Part shown: positions 1-5,325 of the stretch, in pieces | How positions within the stretch are numbered: position 1 is the first letter of the stretch | Layout: each line of letters begins with the position of its first letter | Source: Bacteroidales bacterium | GTDB lineage: Bacteria; Bacteroidota; Bacteroidia; Bacteroidales; JAADJA01 | DNA length: 6,952 nt | NCBI GenBank assembly: GCA_021107975.1 | Contig: JAIORT010000676.1 | Span: 1-6,952, forward strand | Reading direction: 5' to 3' | Made by a program: the position numbers and the translations under genes | Notes under the pieces: generated by a model | Told to the model about the DNA's origin: nothing | The model's input: only the letters and a program-made list of their open reading frames with translations | The model's database searches: none

Positions 1-31
1 AAACTATTCTTTACTTCAATATCGTGATTCT

Positions 32-84
32 AAATATTGTCTAAATAATATTTGGTTTAATTGATATTTGATTTTTTAAATATC
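32..84. promoter_or_regulatory. Two AT-rich inverted repeats in the feoAB promoter region (possible operators)
   Basis: Two inverted repeats have the same 7-8-7 geometry. AAATATT (32-38) pairs with AATATTT (47-53), and GATATTT (63-69) pairs with AAATATC (78-84). The second overlaps the first four bases of the candidate -7 element, where a bound repressor would block transcription. Ferrous iron importers are commonly controlled by Fur- or DtxR-family repressors, but neither repeat resembles the classical GATAATGATAATCATTATC Fur box. AT-rich DNA produces such repeats by chance, so the operator role is speculative. Confidence 0.25.
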
Positions 85-88
85 TTTG
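81..88 (+). promoter_or_regulatory. Candidate Bacteroidota-type promoter (-7 element) of feoAB
   Basis: TATCTTTG matches the Bacteroidota -7 consensus TAnnTTTG exactly. The best upstream partner is a TTG at 61-63, 17 bp away; the fuller TTTG at 51-54 is 26 bp away, which is rather far. Transcription would start near 94-96 and leave a leader of about 25 nt before the ATG at 121. The site lies downstream of the in-frame TTG at 61, so transcripts from it could not use that codon; this supports the ATG at 121. The -33 part is weak, so this is an inference from motif match and position. Confidence 0.5.
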
Positions 89-120
89 CCCTAATTTGTA
101 TTAAGTCTAAATTAGCATCA

Positions 121-2655
121 ATGACTTTACGTGACCTTGAGCAGGGAGAAAAAGGAATTATTACCAAAGTACGTGGCAGAGGAGCTTTCAGAAAGCGTAT
201 CACGGAAATGGGTTTTGTAAAAGGAAAAGTGGTTACTGTTGTTAAAAAAGCTCCGCTTAAAGACCCTATTGAATATAATATTATGGGGTATGAAATTTCG
301 CTCAGGCATAGCGAAGCTCAGCTTGTTGAAGTTATCACTGTAAAAGAAACAAAAAAGCTTAAAAATCAAAATAAAGACAACGGCTTTAACGGGATTATTG
401 ATGAGAAGCTTTTAAAAACAACTGCACGTAAAAAAGGACAAGTTATCGATGTTGCCCTTGTAGGTAATCCGAATTCAGGAAAAACAACCATTTTTAATTA
501 TGCTTCCGGATCAAAGGAGCATGTAGGTAATTACGGTGGTGTAACTGTCGATTCAAAACAGGCAAAATTCAAATTAGACGGATATACACTTAATATAATT
601 GACCTGCCGGGAACATATTCAATGACTGCCTATTCGCCTGAAGAACTCCATGTAAGAAAATATATACTTGGATTTCATCCTGATATTGTAATTAACGTAA
701 TCGATGCTTCTAACCTTGAAAGAAATCTATTCCTTACTACGCAACTCATCGACATGGATATAAAGGTAATAGTTGCGCTGAATATGTTTGACGAATTACA
801 GCAAAAAGGTGATAAATTTGATTATGAAAACCTCGGTAAAATGATAGGGATTCCTTTTGTTCCTACAGTAGGGTCAAAAGGAAAGGGCATCACGGAACTT
901 TTCAGGAAAGTTATTGAGGTTTATGATGACAGGGAACCGTCGGTAAGACATATTCATATAAATTACGGTAAGGAGGTAGAGGAGTCAATCGGACATATAC
1001 AGGAGGAAATCAGGAAAAACAAAGGATTGACCGATCGTGTTTCGTCCAGGTTTTATGCAATCAAACTCCTGGAAAAAGATCAGGGGTCACATTTTTCACT
1101 ATCGCGCACAAAAAACTACCAAATAATAAAAGAAACAGCAGAGGATGAAATCAGCAAGCTCGAATCTCACTTTTTAGACGACAGTGAAACACTTATTACA
1201 GATGCAAAGTACGGATTCATTGCAGGAGCGATGAAAGAAACTTACCAGCCCGATAAATTCAAAAGGAAACTAAAAACAGATACAGAGATTATCGATACGT
1301 TTATCACACATAAAATTTTCGGGTTCCCGATTTTTATTTTCTTTTTATGGTTAATGTTCATGGCAACTTTCAGGCTCGGAGAATATCCTCAAATCTGGAT
1401 CGAAGATATTGTAGCTCTTGCCGGTAAAGGATTTAATAATATTCTGCCCGATAGCATTTTTAAAGATTTAATCATCAATGGAATAATAGGTGGTGTGGGA
1501 GGCGTAATTGTTTTTCTTCCAAATATTCTAATCCTTTTCTTCTTTATTTCATTTATGGAAGATACCGGATACATGGCACGTGCAGCCTTTATAATGGATA
1601 AATTAATGCACAAAATAGGACTTCACGGAAAATCTTTTATTCCGCTTATTATGGGATTTGGATGTAATGTTCCGGCGATTATGGCAACCCGGACATTGGA
1701 AAACAGGAGTGACCGGTTGCTCACAATGCTTATAAATCCATTTATGTCGTGCAGCGCACGTTTGCCGGTTTATATTTTAATTATTGGCGCTTTCTTCCAT
1801 GGAAACGAGGTAACCGCCCTGTTTTCCATATATGCAATCGGAATTTTATTTGCTATATTTTTTGCTGTTATTTTTAAAAAAACCATATTCAAATCAAAGG
1901 AAGCTCCATTTGTTATGGAACTTCCACCTTACAGGCTCCCTACATTAAGAACCACGCTCCGGCACATGTGGAGTAAAGCTTCACAATATATAAAGAAAAT
2001 GGGTGGTGTTATTATGATAGCTTCCATCATTATTTGGGCATTGGGTTATTTTCCAAGGCATGAAGAAAAAGCAGATGAATTTGACTGGAAAATACGGCAA
2101 ACCGAATTAGAATATAACGATTTAATAAAAAAGGAGTCTCTTAATTATGAGAATATTACAAAACTGAATATTGAAAGGAAGGAGGCTATTAATAAACTAA
2201 ATACTGAAAAAGCCGGCTACTTAGAGGAAAATTCATTTATTGGCAGAATAGGTAAATTTATTGAACCGGTTATGTCTCCTCTGGGTTTTGACTGGAAAAT
2301 GAGCGTTAGCCTGCTTGCAGGTGTGGCAGCCAAAGAAATTGTTGTGAGTACAATGGGCGTATTATACCAGGCAAAGGCAGACTCCGGCAATTCATCAGAA
2401 GCATTGGTTAATAAAATTCAAAGTGCAAGATATACTTATGGTAACAAAGCAGGACTGCCTGTTTTTTCAAAGGTAACAGCTTTTGCCTTTCTGATGTTTA
2501 TTTTATTGTATTTTCCATGTGTGGCAGTTGTTGCTGCAATACGAAAAGAATCGGGCAATTGGAAATGGGCGCTTTTTATGGTTACATATACTACATTAGT
2601 TGCATGGATTATCGCTTTTTTGGTAAACCAGGCAGGAAACATCTTCGTTGGCTGA
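121..2655 (+). CDS. feoB: FeoA-FeoB fusion: GTP-dependent ferrous iron transporter
   Basis: This inner-membrane Fe(II) importer of 844 aa carries FeoA fused to the front of FeoB. Residues 1-71 form the SH3-like FeoA domain, followed by a charged linker (about 72-107). The cytoplasmic G domain shows G1 GNPNSGKT (115-122), a switch I threonine (T142), G3 DLPG (161-164), G4 NMFD (221-224) and a G5-like GSKGKG stretch (251-256). A helical guanine-dissociation-inhibitor-like region leads to the membrane part, which starts near residue 401. The two Gate motifs are intact: GFGCNVPA (512-519) with PFMSCSARLPVY (540-551), and GVAAKEIVVSTMG (734-746). A charged, coiled-coil-like insert occupies about 646-700, and the last membrane segments run to the C-terminus, including FPC at 797-799. 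An in-frame TTG at 61 would add 20 residues, but ATG121 matches the usual FeoA start (MTLRDL...) and fits the promoter. No feoC is seen. The FeoAB fusion is well known in Bacteroidota. Confidence 0.97.
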   Translation: MTLRDLEQGEKGIITKVRGRGAFRKRITEMGFVKGKVVTVVKKAPLKDPIEYNIMGYEISLRHSEAQLVEVITVKETKKLKNQNKDNGFNGIIDEKLLKTTARKKGQVIDVALVGNPNSGKTTIFNYASGSKEHVGNYGGVTVDSKQAKFKLDGYTLNIIDLPGTYSMTAYSPEELHVRKYILGFHPDIVINVIDASNLERNLFLTTQLIDMDIKVIVALNMFDELQQKGDKFDYENLGKMIGIPFVPTVGSKGKGITELFRKVIEVYDDREPSVRHIHINYGKEVEESIGHIQEEIRKNKGLTDRVSSRFYAIKLLEKDQGSHFSLSRTKNYQIIKETAEDEISKLESHFLDDSETLITDAKYGFIAGAMKETYQPDKFKRKLKTDTEIIDTFITHKIFGFPIFIFFLWLMFMATFRLGEYPQIWIEDIVALAGKGFNNILPDSIFKDLIINGIIGGVGGVIVFLPNILILFFFISFMEDTGYMARAAFIMDKLMHKIGLHGKSFIPLIMGFGCNVPAIMATRTLENRSDRLLTMLINPFMSCSARLPVYILIIGAFFHGNEVTALFSIYAIGILFAIFFAVIFKKTIFKSKEAPFVMELPPYRLPTLRTTLRHMWSKASQYIKKMGGVIMIASIIIWALGYFPRHEEKADEFDWKIRQTELEYNDLIKKESLNYENITKLNIERKEAINKLNTEKAGYLEENSFIGRIGKFIEPVMSPLGFDWKMSVSLLAGVAAKEIVVSTMGVLYQAKADSGNSSEALVNKIQSARYTYGNKAGLPVFSKVTAFAFLMFILLYFPCVAVVAAIRKESGNWKWALFMVTYTTLVAWIIAFLVNQAGNIFVG

Positions 2656-2665
2656 TAATTGGCTC

Positions 2666-3232
2666 TTAGCTCTTTTTATTAAAAACATTCATCGTCCTTT
2701 CAATCCCAATCGTAGCAAAGCCTTTAATAATTTCAACTGCGGATTTGACTTTAGGTATCATAATCTCTTCTTCGGCTTTAGTCCATTTTCCCAGAACATA
2801 ATCCACCTGGTATCCCTGGGCAAAATCGCTGCCAATGCCAATTCTGAGTCTTGGAAATTCAGTTGTTTCAAGATGTTCGATGATACTGATCAGACCGTTA
2901 TGCCCGCCATCGCCTCCTTTAGCCTTTAATCGTAAAGTACCGGTTGGCAGCGCAACATCGTCAATAATCACCAGTAACCTTTCGGGTGGTATATTTTCTT
3001 TATTGAGCCAATACTTAACTGCCTTGCCGCTCAGATTCATAAAAGTAGAAGGCTTAATTATAACAAACGTACGGGCTTTGTATTTCATTTTTGTTACATC
3101 GGCGTACCTGCCCGGAGAAAAAGATACTTTCCCGTTCAAAGCCAATGCATCGGCTATTACAAACCCGATGTTATGCCTTGTATTGGCATATTCAGCTCCG
3201 ATGTTTCCAAGTCCGGCAATTAAATACTTCAT
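2666..3232 (-). CDS. pth: Peptidyl-tRNA hydrolase
   Basis: This cytoplasmic enzyme cleaves the ester bond of peptidyl-tRNAs that drop off ribosomes, which recycles the tRNA and is usually essential. The 188-aa protein has the normal family length. It keeps GLGNIGAEYANTRHN (7-21) with N10 and the catalytic H20, STFMNLSGKAV (62-72) with the tRNA-contacting N66, DDVALPTG (91-98) with D91 equivalent to E. coli D93, and GGHNGL (109-114) with N112 equivalent to N114. RLRIGIG (128-134) and the FVLGK-like YVLGK (145-149) are also typical. An in-frame ATG at 3253 would add MVFWFLI; I prefer the ATG at 3232 because family members begin with MKYLIxGLGN. The gene follows prs and rplY, as in many bacteria, but a strong terminator-like palindrome lies between rplY and pth. 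The 3' end faces feoAB across 10 bp. Confidence 0.96.
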   Translation of the reverse strand: MKYLIAGLGNIGAEYANTRHNIGFVIADALALNGKVSFSPGRYADVTKMKYKARTFVIIKPSTFMNLSGKAVKYWLNKENIPPERLLVIIDDVALPTGTLRLKAKGGDGGHNGLISIIEHLETTEFPRLRIGIGSDFAQGYQVDYVLGKWTKAEEEIMIPKVKSAVEIIKGFATIGIERTMNVFNKKS

Positions 3233-3260
3233 AATTAAAAACCAAAAAACCAAATTCCAA

Positions 3261-3276
3261 TCACGAAGTTTCGGGA
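3261..3276. repeat. Degenerate palindrome related to the 38-bp palindrome
   Basis: TCACGAA-GT-TTCGGGA forms an inverted repeat with one mismatched position. It shares the plan TCCCGAA-NN-TTCGGGA with the core of the nearby perfect palindrome (3303-3318). It lies in the presumed pth leader, 28 bp upstream of the pth start. It may be a decayed copy of a dispersed palindromic element, or a weak hairpin in the pth leader. Confidence 0.5.
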
Positions 3277-3291
3277 CAATACCAAATCAAT

Positions 3292-3329
3292 AAAAAATTT
3301 CATCCCGAAATTTCGGGATGAAATTTTTT
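3292..3329 (-). terminator. Perfect 38-bp palindrome; probable rplY intrinsic terminator
   Basis: Nineteen bases (3292-3310) are followed directly by their exact reverse complement (3311-3329), with no spacer. The central part, ATCCCGAAATTTCGGGAT, supplies the GC pairs of the stem. A6 at one end and T6 at the other give a U-tract to an RNA read from either strand. The palindrome begins one base after the rplY stop codon, so the natural reading is a rho-independent terminator for prs-rplY transcripts. The symmetry means it could work in both directions. Its stem is unusually long and perfect for a simple terminator. Confidence 0.8.
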
Positions 3330-3330
3330 G

Positions 3331-4011
3331 TTATTCTTTCTTTTTTTGTTCACCACCTTCGGCAGCGGGTGTGGCTTCTCCTTCGGCTCCTTCAGCACCT
3401 TCTTTAGCAGCTCCTTCAACGCCTTCTTCCACTTCCTCTTCTTCAACTTCTTCTTCTTCCATTCCGGCACCTCTTGCTGTCTTCACTGCAACTACTTGAG
3501 AATTCGGATAATCAAGTAACGTAACGTTTTCAATATCTATATCCTTTACTCTGATTGAATCACCAATATCCAATTTGTCGATGTTCAATACAAGGTTATC
3601 CGGCACGTCTTCAGCTAATCCCCTGACTTTTAGTATTCTTATAGGATTAAACAGATTTCCGCCTTGCAAAACTCCGGGTGCATTTCCTTCAATTCTAACA
3701 GGAATACCAATCGTAATAGGTTTTCCGGAGATAAGTTCAAGAAAATCGGCATGCAAAATCCTGTCGGTAACCGGATGGTATTGAATATCCTGCAAAATAG
3801 CATCATATTCTTTACCTTCAATGTTTAACTTCAGGATGTAAATTTCAGGCGTGAAGATAATTTTGGTAAAAGCCTTATCTTCGATAGTTAAATGAATCTG
3901 GTCATTACCACCATAAAGAACACATGGTACTTTTCCTTCCCTTCTGTTCTTTTTAGCATCTTTTTTCCCTACGTTCTCTCTGAGAGAACCGCTCATAGAT
4001 ACTGTTTTCAT
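3331..4011 (-). CDS. rplY: 50S ribosomal protein L25 (CTC/TL5 family) with acidic tail
   Basis: This protein binds 5S rRNA in the large ribosomal subunit, and the longer CTC form is linked to general stress in some bacteria. The 226-aa product has the L25 N-terminal domain (about 5-92), including GKVPCVLYGG (26-35) and QDIQYHPVTDRILHADF (74-90). A TL5-type beta domain (about 95-180) follows, including PVRIEGNAPGVLQGG (104-118). Residues 183-226 are a low-complexity tail rich in Glu, Gly and Ala, with two EEEEV units, ending EQKKKE. The start at 4011 (MKTVSM...) fits family members; Met6 is a less likely alternative. The gene lies 29 bp after prs with no visible terminator, so the two are probably co-transcribed. 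The palindrome at 3292-3329 ends the unit. No Shine-Dalgarno sequence is seen. Confidence 0.95.
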   Translation of the reverse strand: MKTVSMSGSLRENVGKKDAKKNRREGKVPCVLYGGNDQIHLTIEDKAFTKIIFTPEIYILKLNIEGKEYDAILQDIQYHPVTDRILHADFLELISGKPITIGIPVRIEGNAPGVLQGGNLFNPIRILKVRGLAEDVPDNLVLNIDKLDIGDSIRVKDIDIENVTLLDYPNSQVVAVKTARGAGMEEEEVEEEEVEEGVEGAAKEGAEGAEGEATPAAEGGEQKKKE

Positions 4012-4040
4012 AGATTAAAATTTTTAATTATTAAATTGAA

Positions 4041-4982
4041 TTATTTATCTCCAAATTGATAGAGTGAACTGATCGATTTAGTTCTTAAAGCTCTTTTTAT
4101 CACCTCTGCAAACAAATCGGCAGTTGAAAGAACTTTAATTTTGTCATTTTGTTTCTTTAGAGGTATTGTGTCGGTTACTACAACTTCTTCAAATTTGGCA
4201 TCTTCGATTTTTTTAAGGGCTTCGCCTGAAAAAACAGGATGAGTACAGAATGCTCTTACGCTGGCAGCGCCTCTTTCCATTATAAGGTTACCGGCTTTGG
4301 TTATTGATCCGGCAGTATCGATGATGTCATCAATTAAAATCACATCTTTCCCTTCAACATCACCGACCAATTCCATTTTTCCAATTTCATTAGGTTTAGA
4401 TCGTTGTTTATAACAAATAACAAAACCTGTATTCAAATATTTAGCATAAGCAGCAGCCCGCCTTGTTCCGCCCGTATCGGGAGAAGCCATTATTAAATTG
4501 GGTAAATTCAGATTTTGGATATATGGAGTAAAGATTGAAGATGCATAGATATGGTCAACCGGAACATCAAAATATCCCTGGATTTGATCGGCATGCAGGT
4601 CAATGGTTATAAGCCTTTGAATACCTGCGGCGGTTAAAAGATTTGCAATCAATTTTGAAGCTACCGAAACTCTTGGTTTATCTTTTCTGTCTTGCCTGGC
4701 AAAACCAAAATAAGGTATAACGGCAACAATTCTTTTTGCAGAAGCTCTCCTGGCAGCGTCAATCAGCATTAAAAGTTCAAAAAGATTATCGGCAGGCGAA
4801 AAAGTTGACTGAATAATAAACACATCCCTGCCCCTGATATTTTCTTCAAATGAAGGTTGAAACTCACCATCCGAAAAATCAGTTACTTCGACATTACCGA
4901 GAGGATGACCATAGCTTTTAGCTATCTTTTCAGCCAGATACCTTGTAGCCCTTCCTGAAAATATTAATGCATTTGTTGCCAT
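4041..4982 (-). CDS. prs: Ribose-phosphate pyrophosphokinase (PRPP synthetase)
   Basis: This cytoplasmic enzyme makes PRPP from ribose 5-phosphate and ATP, supplying purine, pyrimidine, NAD, histidine and tryptophan synthesis. The 313-aa length is normal for class I enzymes. Visible motifs are FSDGE (36-40), an ATP-binding region with ARQDRK (95-100), the divalent-cation and PRPP signature DLHADQIQGYF (128-138), SPDTGGTRRA (167-176), a catalytic flexible loop with KQRSK (192-196; often KRR in other families), and the ribose-5-phosphate-binding loop VILIDDIIDTAGS (214-226). The C-terminal SISSLYQF matches the family's conserved S-x-S-x-L end. The ATG at 4982 begins MATNALIFSGRA, a typical start. 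prs leads the prs-rplY-pth cluster and is divergent from the tRNA gene. A weak promoter candidate lies at 5008-5039. Confidence 0.97.
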   Translation of the reverse strand: MATNALIFSGRATRYLAEKIAKSYGHPLGNVEVTDFSDGEFQPSFEENIRGRDVFIIQSTFSPADNLFELLMLIDAARRASAKRIVAVIPYFGFARQDRKDKPRVSVASKLIANLLTAAGIQRLITIDLHADQIQGYFDVPVDHIYASSIFTPYIQNLNLPNLIMASPDTGGTRRAAAYAKYLNTGFVICYKQRSKPNEIGKMELVGDVEGKDVILIDDIIDTAGSITKAGNLIMERGAASVRAFCTHPVFSGEALKKIEDAKFEEVVVTDTIPLKKQNDKIKVLSTADLFAEVIKRALRTKSISSLYQFGDK

Positions 4983-5007
4983 TTGTTTTTTTGGATAAAT
5001 TTGACGG

Positions 5008-5039
5008 CGAAATTAATACTTTATTAATAATGCTGCAAA
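5008..5039 (-). promoter_or_regulatory. Weak candidate promoter of prs-rplY
   Basis: Read on the minus strand, TTTG (5039-5036) is followed after 20 bp by TAATTTCG (5015-5008), one mismatch from TAnnTTTG. The 20-bp spacer equals that of the divergent tRNA promoter. Transcription would begin near 5001 and leave a leader of roughly 20 nt. An AT-rich inverted repeat, ATTAATA-CTT-TATTAAT (5012-5028), overlaps it. This rests on motif and position only. Confidence 0.3.
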
Positions 5040-5088
5040 CTAAAATTTTGCGTAGTTTATTTTTTTTGTATCGAAATTTTAAAATTAT

Positions 5089-5120
5089 TTTGCGAAGCTA
5101 TGCTCTTTTTAATAATTTTG
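5089..5120 (+). promoter_or_regulatory. Bacteroidota-type promoter of tRNA-Leu
   Basis: TTTG (5089-5092) and TAATTTTG (5113-5120) match the -33 and -7 consensus elements of the Bacteroidota primary sigma factor without mismatch, separated by 20 bp. Transcription would start near 5126-5128, about 20 nt before the mature tRNA 5' end. It may also serve ctpA, before which I found no clear promoter. Confidence 0.7.
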
Positions 5121-5145
5121 CAAAAAGAAAGTTCATTAAATAATT

Positions 5146-5228
5146 GCCCGGATGGCGGAATAGGTAGACGCGCTGGTCTCAAAAACCAGTTCCTTTTTGG
5201 AGTGCCGGTTCGACCCCGGCTCCGGGTA
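5146..5228 (+). tRNA. tRNA-Leu(CAA)
   Basis: The 83-nt sequence folds as a class II tRNA. The acceptor stem pairs GCCCGGA (5146-5152) with TCCGGGT (5221-5227), with a G-U wobble at the terminal pair 1-72. The D arm contains GGCGGAATAGGTAGACGCG, typical of tRNA-Leu. The anticodon stem CTGGT/ACCAG (5173-5177 and 5185-5189) encloses the loop CTCAAAA, giving anticodon CAA (5180-5182), which reads UUG. A variable arm of about 14 nt forms a TCC/GGA stem, and the T arm is GCCGG-TTCGACC-CCGGC (5204-5220). The discriminator base is A (5228), as leucyl-tRNA synthetase needs. CCA is not encoded, so it must be added after transcription. Confidence 0.97.
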
Positions 5229-5264
5229 CTTGGTTATCCATACGGACTTGACCTGCGGTCTTCG

Positions 5265-5294
5265 TTAGTTATTTAATTAGTCATTTTAGTCATT
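5265..5294 (+). repeat. Short direct repeats TTAGTCATT upstream of ctpA
   Basis: Two exact head-to-tail copies of TTAGTCATT (5277-5285 and 5286-5294) are preceded by a one-mismatch copy, TTAGTTATT (5265-5273). They lie in the 97-bp spacer between tRNA-Leu and ctpA, 31 bp before the ctpA start. They could be binding half-sites for a regulator or a small slippage duplication. The rest of this spacer shows no open reading frame and no convincing terminator or promoter. Confidence 0.6.
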
Positions 5295-5325
5295 GGACAC
5301 TCTCTTCATTATCTAAATACAAACA

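Noticed and set aside
61..120. TTG at 61 as the start of feoAB, adding 20 residues (MIFDFLNIFALI...).
   Set aside because: The extension is coded by AT-rich promoter-like DNA and overlaps the candidate -7 element. The FeoA family starts naturally at the ATG at 121.
2661..2680. Possible feoAB terminator: a GCT/AGC stem followed by T-rich sequence.
   Set aside because: The stem has only three or four pairs and lies across the pth stop codon, too weak to call.
3233..3253. In-frame ATG at 3253 as the pth start.
   Set aside because: It would add MVFWFLI before MKYLIAGLGN, which family members do not carry. The bases are low-complexity leader sequence.
2835..3293. A 152-codon open frame on the plus strand opposite pth.
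   Set aside because: It is the antisense shadow of a well-conserved pth gene and its translation resembles no known domain. The same applies to the other open frames that overlap feoAB, rplY and ctpA.
5075..5086. AATTTTAAAATT palindrome in the prs-tRNA spacer.
   Set aside because: It contains only A and T in a very AT-rich stretch and is expected by chance.
5250..5270. GACC-TGC-GGTC hairpin after the tRNA as a terminator.
   Set aside because: It has only four base pairs and no following run of T, so it does not support termination.
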